From positions 3,906,001 to 3,970,000 of the forward strand of contig NZ_CP082269.1 of assembly GCF_019880405.1 (NCBI RefSeq): a stretch of 64,000 nt of DNA, given 5' to 3'. A program made the position numbers and the translations under genes. The stretch's first letter is position 1. The number at the start of each line of letters is the position of its first letter. Under the pieces are notes generated by a model. The model ran no database searches and was not told where the DNA came from. It worked only from the letters and a program-made list of their open reading frames with translations. Positions 32,360-41,278 of the stretch are shown piece after piece. The stretch comes from Enterobacter sp. C2 (GTDB taxonomy: Bacteria > Pseudomonadota > Gammaproteobacteria > Enterobacterales > Enterobacteriaceae).

Positions 32360-33096
32360 TAATCCGGTATCCGATGCGTCAGGGAAGTGAGAATATCGGC
32401 GTTAATGCCGTCCCGGCTTTTCGTCCAGACGCTTTCAGCAAAGCCAACAAAAATCGTGCTGCCCGGCATGGGTTCCACATGGCGTTTGTTCCAGTAGGCC
32501 ACCGGCACGCTCTGCGTGCGGCCATCGGGATAGATCACCCACGCCGTATTGCGATCGGCCCCGCTCAGCAGGCCCATCTCATCTAAATATCCCGCGACGT
32601 CGCGTCCCGGTGTGAACGGCTTTTTGCCAGAGCTGCTCACCAATCCCAACACGGTGACCGTAGAAGGCTGCGCGCCGAGCCACAGGGTGTACTCGCCCTC
32701 CAGCGGCGGGTTCGCACCGGGCTGGACCCGGACCCGATCCGGATCGAGGGGCACCAGCTGGCGTCCCGTGACCTTGATGCCCTGCAGCTGCTGATGGAGA
32801 GCGTTAACTGCGGCGGCATCCTCTCCCTCTTCATCTGCCGCGAGGGCGGCCAGACGCGCCAGCAGCGCCTGATGCCGCTGCATTTCGCGCTGGGTGGCGT
32901 GCTGCTCGCTAATGACCGCACCCGGCCACCAGCTGTTGGCCAGTCGGGGCTGACCTACTAAATCGATAAGATGCGCGGCATCGGTCAGCGTTTTAGGCTC
33001 CGCGCTCTCGGGGGTATAAACTTTAACGGTGCCCGCTGCGAAGGCAGCAGAGGAAGCAAGGCTAAAAATAAGCGAGGCGATTGCGGTTAGCTTCAT
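32359..33096 (-). CDS. yjbG: YjbG, exopolysaccharide operon periplasmic protein
   Basis: YjbG (GfcC family) is a periplasmic protein of the yjbEFGH operon. The 245-residue precursor has a clear signal peptide (SLASSAAFA). The body has the GfcC-like blocks [20 protein letters not shown] and the C-terminal region [11 protein letters not shown], similar to domains in capsule assembly lipoproteins. Its start overlaps yjbF by 4 bases and its stop overlaps the yjbH start, giving a tightly coupled set. Confidence 0.94.
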   Translation of the reverse strand: MKLTAIASLIFSLASSAAFAAGTVKVYTPESAEPKTLTDAAHLIDLVGQPRLANSWWPGAVISEQHATQREMQRHQALLARLAALAADEEGEDAAAVNALHQQLQGIKVTGRQLVPLDPDRVRVQPGANPPLEGEYTLWLGAQPSTVTVLGLVSSSGKKPFTPGRDVAGYLDEMGLLSGADRNTAWVIYPDGRTQSVPVAYWNKRHVEPMPGSTIFVGFAESVWTKSRDGINADILTSLTHRIPD

Positions 33097-33731
33097 TGTT
33101 TTGCCGCCTTGATGAGCGTGGTCTCAACCGGGAACCAGTCCGCGCCAAGGTACTGTAGCGACCGCCGGATCCGTCCGTCACTGTCTATCCAGAAACGGTT
33201 GGTCCAGGATTTTTGCTCTGTCTCAACGTGCTCTTCCAGCACGCGTACTACGGTGACGTCGCTACCTACCGTCACCGTATCCTGCCCGGCCCAGCGGAAC
33301 TCCGAGCGGGCCGTGGCATAACGTACCTGGCCATGCTCGGTCCAGCCCAGGGTGCGGGTCCACGCTGCGCCATCGGTAATGCGGTTCGGTTTGATCAGTG
33401 GATCTGCCGCCAGGTTGTTCACCTCAAGCAGGTTATCGCCGGGAAGCTGAGTTTTAACGAGGCGACCATGCTGAGTCACCAGAATAGACTGGTCCTGAGT
33501 CGCCCACTTCTGCTGGCCGTTTTCAGAAAAAGCGAGCACCACAAACAGCTGAGGGCCACCGTTTAGCTGCATATACTGGCTGGCATAGGGCATATCCTGA
33601 ATATCTTCATCGGTAAGATGCACGCCGGGGGTGCCAAACACGCTGTCCCACAGCGCACCGCCCAGCCCTTTGGTCGTGCCGGAGCACGCCTGCAGCAGCA
33701 GACAAAGCAGAATAATTCCCGGTCGCTTCAC
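33093..33731 (-). CDS. yjbF: YjbF, exopolysaccharide operon lipoprotein
   Basis: YjbF (GfcB family) is an outer-membrane-type lipoprotein. I chose the GTG at 33729-33731 giving VKRPGIILLCLLLQACSG: it has GGAG 7 bases upstream, starts a proper lipoprotein signal with lipobox LLQAC, and gives 212 residues, exactly the E. coli length. The longer frame starts 40 codons earlier and would place the signal peptide internally. It is downstream of a hairpin that separates it from yjbE. Confidence 0.95.
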   Translation of the reverse strand: MKRPGIILLCLLLQACSGTTKGLGGALWDSVFGTPGVHLTDEDIQDMPYASQYMQLNGGPQLFVVLAFSENGQQKWATQDQSILVTQHGRLVKTQLPGDNLLEVNNLAADPLIKPNRITDGAAWTRTLGWTEHGQVRYATARSEFRWAGQDTVTVGSDVTVVRVLEEHVETEQKSWTNRFWIDSDGRIRRSLQYLGADWFPVETTLIKAAKQ

Positions 33732-33748
33732 GACAATTCTCCAGGGGC

Positions 33749-33774
33749 AAAATAACCACACCGAAGTGTGGTTA
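33749..33774 (-). terminator. Attenuator-like hairpin between yjbE and yjbF
   Basis: A perfect 9-bp stem TAACCACAC/GTGTGGTTA with a TTCG loop (minus strand) is followed by TTTTG. It probably stops part of the transcription from yjbE and lowers yjbFGH relative to yjbE. Confidence 0.7.
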
Positions 33775-33792
33775 GAGTTAAAGCACTCGTAA

Positions 33793-34035
33793 TTACTGAG
33801 TGCTGGTTGTTGTTGTGGTGGTGGTTCCGGTATTAGAACCATCGCCGCCACCGGTCGCCGCGAGGGCGACGCCTACCGCTGAGCTGACGGTGCTAACGCT
33901 GGTCGCGGAGGAGCTTCCCGCCGAGACCGACGTTGCCGCCGACCCTGCTGCGTCACCTACTTGTACCGGAGCGGCATAAGCAGAGGTCGCGGCAAGCGCG
34001 GTGATGGCAAAAATGCCATACAGGACTTTATGCAT
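33793..34035 (-). CDS. yjbE: YjbE, exopolysaccharide operon small secreted protein
   Basis: The 80-residue precursor has a signal peptide (ending SAYA) followed by a low-complexity body of Ser, Ala, Gly and Val and a C-terminal run of threonines before STQ. It is almost identical to E. coli YjbE. First gene of the yjbEFGH operon, linked to exopolysaccharide and Rcs control in E. coli. Exact role unknown. Confidence 0.95.
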   Translation of the reverse strand: MHKVLYGIFAITALAATSAYAAPVQVGDAAGSAATSVSAGSSSATSVSTVSSAVGVALAATGGGDGSNTGTTTTTTTSTQ

Positions 34036-34398
34036 ATCAATTTCCCTTCATTGAATGAATGGATATTTACCTGAACGGAGTCAGGCGCAGTCGAGTATAC
34101 ACAACCGATACGCGTGATTGGCGTCACAGAGAATTACAGGGCGGGTTTTAGGATTAATGACCTATTCAGCAAAGAACATTTCTTGCTCAACTCAAAATTA
34201 TCTATAAATCAATAAATTAAAATATAAATGAGCCTTGGCTGTCTGCGTATTATCCTAAAATCATTTGCGGCCAATAATGTCAGGAATGCGTTTTTCAGAT
34301 TAAGCTCAATAAACAGATTTGCGGTAAGTTACTGGCAACAGGAAATATCTGATAAGAGAGCCGGCAATAGTACCGGCTTATATTAAATAAACATCAAT
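34036..34398. other. Intergenic region upstream of yjbE
   Basis: AT-rich stretch that should contain the yjbE promoter and any RcsB site. A short inverted repeat AGCCGG...CCGGCT lies at 34359-34378 and may be the far end of pgi transcription. No gene is visible, and the rest of the spacer is a REP and an ERIC element, listed separately. Confidence 0.5.
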
Positions 34399-34431
34399 GC
34401 CCGGCGGCGCTGCGCTTGCACGGGCCTACGG
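34399..34431. repeat. REP-like palindrome
   Basis: GCCCG and CGGGC arms enclose a GGCGCTGCGCTTGCA centre followed by CCTACG, the REP shape. It lies 9 bases before an ERIC element. Confidence 0.65.
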
Positions 34432-34440
34432 CCTGGCTGC

Positions 34441-34567
34441 AATCTGCTAAATCATTCGAATTGCAGCAAGGCGGCAAGATCGTTAATCCCCGGGAGCATA
34501 GACAGCTATGTGACCGGGGTTAACGAACGCAGCCAACGCGGCTGCGGTTTGAAGGATGACGCAGATT
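34441..34567. repeat. ERIC element, full length (127 bp), downstream of pgi
   Basis: Terminal arms AATCTGC and GCAGATT pair perfectly, and the length is exactly 127 bp. The core differs from the other two copies (TGTGACCGGGGTTAACG in place of GTGACTGGGGTGAGCG), so it is a diverged copy. It directly abuts the pgi stop codon. Confidence 0.92.
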
Positions 34568-36214
34568 TTAGCGCCAGGACTTATAGCGGTTAATCAAGCC
34601 GTTGGTCGAGCTATCGTGGCTGCTGATATCGCTGTCATCGCCCAGCTCCGGCAGAATACGGTTCGCCAGCTGTTTACCCAGCTCTACGCCCCACTGATCG
34701 AAGGTGAAGATGTTGAGGATCGCACCCTGGGTGAAGATTTTGTGCTCATAGAGCGCAATCAGCGCCCCGAGGCTGAACGGGGTGATCTCACGCAGCAGAA
34801 TGGAGTTAGTCGGGCGGTTGCCTTCAAACACCTTAAACGGCACAACGTGCTCCAGCGAGGCCGGATCTTTACCCTGGTCGCGATACTCCTGCTCAACCAC
34901 GTCGCGGGATTTACCGAATGCCAGCGCCTCGGTCTGAGCGAAGAAGTTGGAGAGCAGCTTCTGATGATGATCCGACAGCGCGTTATGGGTGATGGCCGGT
35001 GCGATAAAGTCGCACGGTACCATCTTGGTGCCCTGGTGGATCAGCTGGTAGAAGGCATGCTGGCCGTTGGTGCCCGGCTCACCCCAGATGATCGGGCCGG
35101 TCTGGTAGTCCACGGCGTTACCGTTACGGTCAACGTACTTGCCGTTGGACTCCATGTTGCCCTGCTGGAAGTAGGCTGCGAAGCGGTGCATATACTGGTC
35201 GTAAGGCAGGATCGCCTCTGTTTCCGCGCCGAAGAAGTTGTTGTACCAGATACCGATCAGCGCCAGCAGCACCGGCAGATTTTTCTCCGCCGGGGTGGTG
35301 GCGAAGTGCTGATCCATGGCGTGCGCGCCGGAGAGCAGCTCAACAAAGTTGTCGTAGCCCACGGAGAGGATGATCGACAGGCCAATCGCCGACCACAGGG
35401 AGTAACGACCGCCTACCCAGTCCCAGAACTCAAACATGTTAGCGGTATCGATACCAAACTCACCCACCGCTTTGGCGTTGGTGGAGAGCGCAGCAAAGTG
35501 TTTCGCCACGTGCTGCTGGTCACCGGCCGTTTTCAGGAACCAGTCGCGCGCGCTGTGGGCGTTGGTCATGGTCTCCTGCGTGGTGAAGGTTTTGGACGCC
35601 ACCAGGAAGAGCGTCGATTCAGGGTTAACCTTCTTCAGCACTTCGGCGATGTGCGTACCATCGACGTTAGAGACAAAGTGCATGTTCAGATGATTTTTGT
35701 ACGGGCGCAGTGCTTCGGTCACCATAAACGGGCCGAGGTCGGAGCCGCCGATACCAATGTTCACCACGTCGGTGATCGGTTTGCCGGTATAGCCTTTCCA
35801 CTGGCCGGAGATGATGGCCTCAGAGAAGGTTTTCATCTTCTCCAGCACGGCGTTAACTTCCGGCATCACGTCTTTGCCGTCAACAATAATCGGCGTGTTG
35901 CTGCGGTTACGCAGGGCAACGTGCAATACCGCACGATCTTCGGTGCGGTTGATCTTCTCGCCGGAGAACATGGATTTGATCGCGTCGGCCAGCTCGGTCT
36001 CTTTGGCTAAGTCCAGCAGCTTTGCCAACGTCTCTTCGGTGATGCGGTTTTTGGAGAAGTCCACCAGCATCTGATCGTTGAAGGTCGCGGAGAATTTGCT
36101 GAAGCGGTCGCTATCGTTGGCGAACAGCTCGGCGAGAGTGACCTCTTTCATTTCATCGAAGTGTTTCTGTAATGCCTGCCAGGCAGAAGTCTGCGTTGGG
36201 TTGATGTTTTTCAT
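34568..36214 (-). CDS. pgi: Glucose-6-phosphate isomerase (Pgi)
   Basis: Pgi interconverts glucose-6-phosphate and fructose-6-phosphate in glycolysis and gluconeogenesis. The 548-residue protein (E. coli 549) contains the signature blocks [41 protein letters not shown] and the C-terminal [10 protein letters not shown]. Catalytic Glu and His lie in MESNGKYV and [13 protein letters not shown]. It is divergent from lysC. The stop codon is flush with an ERIC element. Confidence 0.99.
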   Translation of the reverse strand: MKNINPTQTSAWQALQKHFDEMKEVTLAELFANDSDRFSKFSATFNDQMLVDFSKNRITEETLAKLLDLAKETELADAIKSMFSGEKINRTEDRAVLHVALRNRSNTPIIVDGKDVMPEVNAVLEKMKTFSEAIISGQWKGYTGKPITDVVNIGIGGSDLGPFMVTEALRPYKNHLNMHFVSNVDGTHIAEVLKKVNPESTLFLVASKTFTTQETMTNAHSARDWFLKTAGDQQHVAKHFAALSTNAKAVGEFGIDTANMFEFWDWVGGRYSLWSAIGLSIILSVGYDNFVELLSGAHAMDQHFATTPAEKNLPVLLALIGIWYNNFFGAETEAILPYDQYMHRFAAYFQQGNMESNGKYVDRNGNAVDYQTGPIIWGEPGTNGQHAFYQLIHQGTKMVPCDFIAPAITHNALSDHHQKLLSNFFAQTEALAFGKSRDVVEQEYRDQGKDPASLEHVVPFKVFEGNRPTNSILLREITPFSLGALIALYEHKIFTQGAILNIFTFDQWGVELGKQLANRILPELGDDSDISSHDSSTNGLINRYKSWR

Positions 36215-36485
36215 AGCAATACTCTTCTGATTTAGGATCCTAACTGCGGTCGATTGTAGCGCCTGCGGACAAAAATTGTGACGGTTTTTATGCTTTTGCC
36301 CAACGAAGATGGTGATGCGCTAACTCGGGGAGACAGGGCAAAGTATAGCGTTTATAAGTTATTTTCCTGGGATAACCCTAAACATGAAAAATCCGCATAA
36401 CCGCAGCGTTGACAGCGCCCCCTGGAAACCTTTATTTATAAAGTATTACTTATGTTACCAAAGTATGAATTCCCATTGGGAATAG
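36215..36485. promoter_or_regulatory. pgi-lysC divergent promoter region
   Basis: Holds the pgi promoter on minus and the lysC promoter on plus. A TTGACA hexamer at 36409-36414 is the best -35 candidate for lysC; the -10 among the following TTATTTATAAAG bases is not certain. No gene is visible. Confidence 0.45.
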
Positions 36486-36672
36486 CCAGAAGAGGCGCGT
36501 CGTCCAGGTTAGTGTGCTTGAGGAGCCAGTCCGCAGAGAGCACAGGAGGGGGAACAACGCCGAGGTGGTAGAGCGTCTGGCCGCGCTTGCCATCGGCTAC
36601 AGGGGCTGAATCCCCTGGGCTGTCACCAGAGACGTTAGCAGTCGTGCGTCTCGCAAGGTGGAGCGCTTCTGG
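36486..36672 (+). ncRNA. Lysine riboswitch (L box) in the lysC leader
   Basis: The closing helix P1 is CCAGAAG (36486-36492) with CTTCTGG (36666-36672). Inside are the strongly conserved lysine-riboswitch segments GAGGCGCG, GAGGAGCCAGT, GCCGAGGTG, GGCTGAATCCCC and CACCAGAGACG. It matches the E. coli lysC leader closely. Lysine binding is expected to lower LysC expression by sequestering the ribosome site and promoting RNase E cleavage, as known in E. coli. Confidence 0.95.
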
Positions 36673-36766
36673 GTGTAATCGTAGTGGTTCATTGCTCTGC
36701 GCCTACCCCGTTTTTCGCTCTCTCCTTGTTCCAGGGCTGACTATTTGCACCTGATACGAGGTTGTT

Positions 36767-38143
36767 ATGATCAAAGCAGTTTCCCCGCTTGGTGTTACTA
36801 AGCCTATTGTTGCTAAATTTGGCGGGACCAGCGTCGCCGATTTCGATGCCATGAACCGCAGCGCCGATGTGGTACTCTCCGACGCCAGCGTTCGCCTGGT
36901 GGTGCTCTCTGCCTCTGCGGGGGTGACCAACCTGCTGGTAGCGCTCGCCGAAGGGCTGGAGGCCAGCGAACGTTTCGTAAAGCTCGACGCCATTCGCAAA
37001 ATTCAGTTCGATATCCTTGAGCGCCTGACGCGCCCTGACGTCATCCGCGAGGAGATCGAACGCCTGCTGGAAAATATTACTACCCTGGCGGAAGCCGCTT
37101 CCCTTGCCACCTCTGCCGCGCTGACCGATGAGCTGGTGAGTCACGGCGAGCTGATGTCGACCCTGCTTTTTGTGGAAGTGCTGCGCGAGCGTAGCGTGCA
37201 GGCGCAGTGGTTTGACGTGCGTAAAGTGATGCGTACCAGCGATCGCTTTGGCCGTGCCGAGCCGGACGTTGCCGCCCTGGCGGAGCTGGCGGCCCAGCAG
37301 CTCTCCCCGCGTCTCAACGAAGGGTTAGTGGTTACGCAAGGCTTTATCGGCAGCGAGCAAAAGGGCCGCACCACCACCCTGGGCCGCGGCGGCAGCGACT
37401 ACACCGCCGCCCTGCTCGGCGAAGCGCTGCATGCCTCTCGGGTAGATATCTGGACTGACGTTCCCGGCATCTACACCACCGATCCGCGCGTTGTACCGGC
37501 CGCCAAGCGCATCGATGAGATCGCCTTTGAAGAGGCCGCTGAGATGGCGACCTTCGGCGCAAAAGTGCTGCATCCGGCAACGCTGCTGCCTGCGGTGCGC
37601 AGCGATATTCCGGTATTTGTTGGCTCCAGCAAGGATCCTAAAGCGGGCGGCACGCTGGTCTGCAATGAGACGCAGAAACCGCCGCTGTTTCGCGCCCTGG
37701 CGCTGCGTCGTAAGCAGACCCTGGTAACCCTGCACAGCCTGAACATGCTGCACTCCCGCGGCTTCCTGGCCGAAGTATTCGGTATGCTGGCGCGCCACAA
37801 TATCTCCGTCGATCTGATCACCACGTCAGAAGTGAGCGTGGCCCTGACGCTGGACACCACCGGCTCGACCTCTACGGGTGACACCCTGCTAACCCAGGGC
37901 CTGCTGACCGAACTGTCGTCGCTGTGCCGCGTGGAAGTGGAAGAGAACCTCGCCCTGGTGGCGCTGATTGGTAACGATCTGTCGAAAGCCTGTGGCGTGG
38001 GCAAAGAGGTGTTTGGCGTGCTCGATCCGTTTAACATCCGCATGATCTGCTACGGCGCATCCAGCCACAACCTCTGCTTCCTGGTGCCTGGCGCAGAGGC
38101 CGAGCAGGTTGTGCAGAAGCTGCATCATAATTTGTTTGAATAA
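36767..38143 (+). CDS. lysC: Lysine-sensitive aspartokinase III (LysC)
   Basis: LysC phosphorylates aspartate, the first step of lysine, threonine and methionine synthesis, and is inhibited by lysine. The 458-residue protein has the kinase signature VAKFGGTSVADFDAMN, the nucleotide part GRGGSDYTAALLGEAL, and two C-terminal ACT domains (from about 310) that bind lysine. The ATG has a GAGGT site at the same spacing as in E. coli, but its N-terminus is 9 residues longer before KFGG. Preceded by a lysine riboswitch and followed by a strong terminator. Confidence 0.97.
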   Translation: MIKAVSPLGVTKPIVAKFGGTSVADFDAMNRSADVVLSDASVRLVVLSASAGVTNLLVALAEGLEASERFVKLDAIRKIQFDILERLTRPDVIREEIERLLENITTLAEAASLATSAALTDELVSHGELMSTLLFVEVLRERSVQAQWFDVRKVMRTSDRFGRAEPDVAALAELAAQQLSPRLNEGLVVTQGFIGSEQKGRTTTLGRGGSDYTAALLGEALHASRVDIWTDVPGIYTTDPRVVPAAKRIDEIAFEEAAEMATFGAKVLHPATLLPAVRSDIPVFVGSSKDPKAGGTLVCNETQKPPLFRALALRRKQTLVTLHSLNMLHSRGFLAEVFGMLARHNISVDLITTSEVSVALTLDTTGSTSTGDTLLTQGLLTELSSLCRVEVEENLALVALIGNDLSKACGVGKEVFGVLDPFNIRMICYGASSHNLCFLVPGAEAEQVVQKLHHNLFE

Positions 38144-38172
38144 AATTCCAGCACACGATAAAAAATACCTAT

Positions 38173-38198
38173 AGCCGGGCTCGAACCCGGCTTTTTTA
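38173..38198 (+). terminator. Rho-independent terminator of lysC
   Basis: A 7-bp stem AGCCGGG/CCCGGCT with a 6-base loop is followed by TTTTTATA. Confidence 0.92.
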
Positions 38199-38243
38199 TA
38201 ACTAAATAACACAACGACACGACAATACTGCAAGGAATTCATT

Positions 38244-39188
38244 ATGTTAACCGCCATCACCCGGCTGTTCCCCCTGTGGGCGCTGCTGCTCTCCGTTCTC
38301 GCTTACTACACCCCCACGACGTTCACCGGCATCGGCCCGTGGGTGACCACGCTGCTGATGCTGATCATGTTCGGCATGGGTGTGCATCTGAAGCTTGAGG
38401 ACTTCAAGCGTGTTCTGTCGCGTCCGGCCCCGGTCGCCGCGGGCATTTTTCTCCACTATCTGGTAATGCCCCTCGCCGCCTGGCTGCTGGCCATGCTCTT
38501 TAAGATGCCGCCGGATCTCTCCGCCGGGATGGTGCTGGTGGGTAGCGTTGCCAGCGGCACGGCCTCTAACGTCATGATCTACCTGGCCAAGGGGGACGTG
38601 GCGCTGTCGGTCACTATCTCCTCGGTCTCTACGCTGGTGGGTGTGGTGGCAACGCCACTGCTGACGCGCCTCTACGTGGATGCACATATTCAGGTAGATG
38701 TGATGGGGATGCTGCTGAGCATTCTGCAAATCGTGGTGATCCCGATTGGGCTTGGGCTGGTTATTCATCACCTCTTCCCACGCCTGGTGAAGGCAGTGGA
38801 GCCGTATCTGCCGGCGTTTTCGATGCTCTGCATTTTGGCGATCATCAGCGCGGTAGTTGCAGGCTCTGCATCGCACATCGCTTCCGTTGGCTTCGTGGTG
38901 ATTATCGCAATCATTCTGCACAACACCATCGGCCTGCTGGGCGGCTACTGGGGCGGGAAGCTGTTTGGCTTTGATGAGTCCACCTGCCGGACGTTGGCGA
39001 TTGAGGTGGGGATGCAGAACTCAGGCCTGGCCGCTGCGCTGGGTAAGATCTACTTCTCACCGCTGGCCGCCCTGCCAGGTGCGCTGTTCTCAGTCTGGCA
39101 CAACCTCTCCGGCTCGCTGCTGGCAGGGTACTGGTCGGGTAAACCCATCGATGAGCAACCGAAAAAAGATGCGGTAAAACAGGGTTAA
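38244..39188 (+). CDS. panS: Bile-acid:sodium symporter family transporter, PanS-like
   Basis: This 314-residue protein has about ten membrane segments and the BASS-family features: [11 protein letters not shown] after the first helices, the glycine/serine-rich crossover [19 protein letters not shown], and the second inverted-repeat motif [13 protein letters not shown]. Members next to lysC in Salmonella have been described as PanS, which takes up ketopantoate/pantoate. Substrate here is inferred from similarity and position only. AAGGA lies before the ATG. Monocistronic after the lysC terminator. Confidence 0.8.
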   Translation: MLTAITRLFPLWALLLSVLAYYTPTTFTGIGPWVTTLLMLIMFGMGVHLKLEDFKRVLSRPAPVAAGIFLHYLVMPLAAWLLAMLFKMPPDLSAGMVLVGSVASGTASNVMIYLAKGDVALSVTISSVSTLVGVVATPLLTRLYVDAHIQVDVMGMLLSILQIVVIPIGLGLVIHHLFPRLVKAVEPYLPAFSMLCILAIISAVVAGSASHIASVGFVVIIAIILHNTIGLLGGYWGGKLFGFDESTCRTLAIEVGMQNSGLAAALGKIYFSPLAALPGALFSVWHNLSGSLLAGYWSGKPIDEQPKKDAVKQG

Positions 39189-39238
39189 TTTACTCTGCTT
39201 GCTTTACACTGAAGCCTCTTCTACAGGAGGCTTCAGCG

Positions 39239-39511
39239 ATGGCTACACCAAGATTGACGCAAAAAGATATGACGGAGAGCGAGCAGCGCGAGCTGAAAAC
39301 CCTGCTGGATCGCGCCCGTATCGCTCACGGCCGCACCCTGACCAACGCCGAAACCAATCAGGTTAAGAAAGAGTACACCGACAAGCTGATGGCGCAGCGT
39401 GAGACCGAGGCCAAAAAAGCCCGCAAGTTAAAAAAAGAGCAGGCGTATAAACCCGATTCAGAGTCGACCTTCTCCTGGTCAGCCAATACCTCAACCCGTG
39501 GAAGGCGCTAA
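39239..39511 (+). CDS. yjbD: DUF3811 family protein YjbD
   Basis: The 90-residue, highly charged protein is near-identical to E. coli YjbD. Visible segments are ESEQRELKTLLDRARIAHGRTLT and a lysine-rich helix followed by FSWSANTSTRGRR. Function unknown. An AGGAGG site precedes the ATG. Its stop codon is immediately followed by the stop of convergent rluF, and a perfect palindrome spans both. Confidence 0.95.
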   Translation: MATPRLTQKDMTESEQRELKTLLDRARIAHGRTLTNAETNQVKKEYTDKLMAQRETEAKKARKLKKEQAYKPDSESTFSWSANTSTRGRR

Positions 39512-39530
39512 TTAGCGCCCTTTCTTTTTA
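39504..39530 (+). terminator. Terminator of yjbD overlapping both stop codons
   Basis: A perfect 16-bp palindrome GGCGCTAATTAGCGCC contains the stop codons of yjbD (39509-39511) and rluF (39512-39514). On plus it is followed by CTTTCTTTTTA. The 3' end of rluF thus encodes the terminator tail of yjbD. Confidence 0.8.
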
Positions 39531-40381
39531 CGCCCCGGCTGCACGAACCGTTTTCCGGCCGGTTTGCTGCGCTCTTTTTCAGCTGATTTCGGGGCGTTCA
39601 CCACAGGTCGTTTAATCCCCTGGGTTTTCGGTTTCGCCTTCGCTTTCGGCTTCGCCTCTGACGATGAGTTTTCGATAAGCTTGAACAGCTCTACCAGCTC
39701 GTCGTCGGTCAAGTCACGCCACTCGCCGACGGGGATACCGGTCAGGCTGACGTTCATAATGCGCGTACGCTCCAGCCTGGTCACTTCAAAGCCAAAGTGC
39801 TCGCACATCCGGCGGATCTGTCGGTTTAAGCCCTGAACCAGCGTAATGCGAAAGGCAAAAGGTGCCTCTTTTTTAACTTTACACTTTTTGGTGACGGTAC
39901 CCAGGATCGGCACGCCTGCGCCCATGCCACGGATAAACTCGTCCGTGATCGGCTTATTCACCGTGACCACATACTCTTTCTCGTGATCGTTACCGGCCCG
40001 CAGAATTTTGTTTACCAGATCGCCATGGTTAGTGAGGAAGATCAGCCCCTGTGAATCTTTATCCAGGCGGCCGATAGGAAAGATACGGCTGCTGTGGTTA
40101 ACGAAATCGACAATGTTGTCTCTCTCGCTATCTTCCGTGGTGCTGACAATTCCCACCGGCTTGTTCAGCGCGATAAATACCAGATCGTCCTCTTCCCGAG
40201 GCTCGATAAGCTGGCCGTTGACCTTGACCACGTCGCCCGCGACAACCTGATCCCCTATCCCGGCGCGTTTGCCGTTGATAAAGACGTTGCCCTGCTCAAT
40301 GTAGCGATCGGCTTCGCGACGCGAGCAGATCCCGCTCTCGCTGATGTATTTGTTTAGTCGGGTGGATTGTGGTGTCAGCAT
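39512..40381 (-). CDS. rluF: 23S rRNA pseudouridine(2604) synthase RluF
   Basis: RluF isomerises U2604 of 23S rRNA (and tRNA-Tyr U35). The 289-residue protein (E. coli 290) has an N-terminal S4 RNA-binding domain ([24 protein letters not shown]), the RsuA/RluB/E/F catalytic motif [15 protein letters not shown] with the active Asp, and a Lys/Ser-rich basic tail ending RKKKGR. Downstream end overlaps the yjbD terminator. The rRNA substrate gene lies in the same window. Confidence 0.97.
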   Translation of the reverse strand: MLTPQSTRLNKYISESGICSRREADRYIEQGNVFINGKRAGIGDQVVAGDVVKVNGQLIEPREEDDLVFIALNKPVGIVSTTEDSERDNIVDFVNHSSRIFPIGRLDKDSQGLIFLTNHGDLVNKILRAGNDHEKEYVVTVNKPITDEFIRGMGAGVPILGTVTKKCKVKKEAPFAFRITLVQGLNRQIRRMCEHFGFEVTRLERTRIMNVSLTGIPVGEWRDLTDDELVELFKLIENSSSEAKPKAKAKPKTQGIKRPVVNAPKSAEKERSKPAGKRFVQPGRKKKGR

Positions 40382-40455
40382 AGTTTCTCCTGTAAAGGCG
40401 AAATATACCCTGGGTGCCGTTTTGTGTGCCAGAGAGAAATAGGTACGCTTCTCAG

Positions 40456-40480
40456 GCCGGATAGGCGCAGCGCTATCCGG
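40456..40480. repeat. REP-type palindrome
   Basis: CCGGATA and TATCCGG arms with a GGCGCAGCGC centre. It lies between rluF and the upstream antitoxin-like gene. Confidence 0.8.
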
Positions 40481-40493
40481 AAATATTTACATC

Positions 40494-40811
40494 TTAACCG
40501 AATACGACTTTCATCGTGCCTGGTATGGTTTGCGCCTTACCGACGACAATATCGACATCTCTTCCCAGCCGCATCAGGCAATCGAGCATTTTCGCCTCGC
40601 TGATCCCACGAAATTGGCCACGCAATAAGTTTGATAGTTTAGGCTGGGTCATACCTAAAATACGGGCCGCCTGCTGCTGAGTCAGCCCACGCTCTTGTAG
40701 AATGTCATGAATCGCCATTGCTAACTGCGCCTTAAGCTGCATCTCCTCAGCGTTAGCGTAACCTAAATCGTTATAAATATTCCCACTACCCGCTTCGATT
40801 TCATTTTGCAT
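40494..40811 (-). CDS. XRE-family antitoxin-like helix-turn-helix protein
   Basis: The 105-residue protein has a helix-turn-helix near residues 41-75 (DILQERGLTQQQAARILGMTQPKLSNLLRGQF) of the type found in HigA-like antitoxins partnered with Gp49-like toxins. The ATG giving MQNEIEAGSG has GAGG upstream and overlaps the end of the toxin frame. An upstream ATG 6 codons earlier is possible. Its partner toxin gene is frameshifted, so it is an orphan antitoxin unless the frameshift is a sequence error. Confidence 0.85.
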   Translation of the reverse strand: MQNEIEAGSGNIYNDLGYANAEEMQLKAQLAMAIHDILQERGLTQQQAARILGMTQPKLSNLLRGQFRGISEAKMLDCLMRLGRDVDIVVGKAQTIPGTMKVVFG

Positions 40812-40812
40812 A

Positions 40813-41161
40813 TCAGGATCCTCGTGCATGATTCTGAGCAGCCTTAAGCCGCTGGTAAATGAGTGCAGTATCTGGCTTCGCCATTGCTTTACCCGATACT
40901 GATTTTTTCTGAAAAAACATGCAGCACATAAACGACATCTTTAAGCATGATGGTGTAGACGGCTCTCCATGTGTTTCCCTGATAGTCCTCAACAACTTCA
41001 AGTACCCCGGCTCCACCAAATCCCTTTAACGGCTTCGCTTGATTATGGCGCTTACCTTGTTGGGCAAGCCAAAGCGCATAACCAAAAACATCCTGCACAT
41101 TTTCCGGTTGCGCCAGCAGATCCTTCTTCGACTGACCAACCCAATACAATAGTTTTATCAT
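40813..41161 (-). pseudogene. Gp49/HigB-like toxin gene, disrupted by a +1 frameshift
   Basis: The start MIKLLYWVGQSKKDLLAQP and the middle WRAVYTIMLKDVVYVLHVF belong to the Gp49-like RelE-superfamily toxin family. The family's usual end (FQKKSVSGKAMAKPDTALIYQRLKAA) is present in the next frame. The break is at a run of six A (40912-40917; six T on the coding strand) where five would keep the frame. The frame as it stands ends at 40889 after 90 residues instead of about 115. A stop at 40813-40815 closes the restored frame. A true mutation, phase variation or a homopolymer sequencing error are all possible. Confidence 0.85.
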
Positions 41162-41218
41162 TCCCCCTCCTTGATTATACCTATTTGGATATAAAAAGTA
41201 CCGCGTTGAAGGAAAGAT

Positions 41219-41248
41219 AAACAAAAAGCCCTGCACGATGCAGGGCTT
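41219..41248 (-). terminator. Rho-independent terminator of yjbB
   Basis: A perfect 9-bp stem AGCCCTGCA/TGCAGGGCT with a 3-base loop is followed on the minus strand by TTTTTGTTT. It lies 31 bases past the yjbB stop. Confidence 0.9.
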
Positions 41249-41278
41249 AAAGCAAAATCCACGAGGCGGTTTCCAAAA

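Noticed and set aside
34556-36010. A 484-codon open frame antisense to pgi
   Set aside because: Shadow frame; it begins inside the ERIC element and lacks any known motif.
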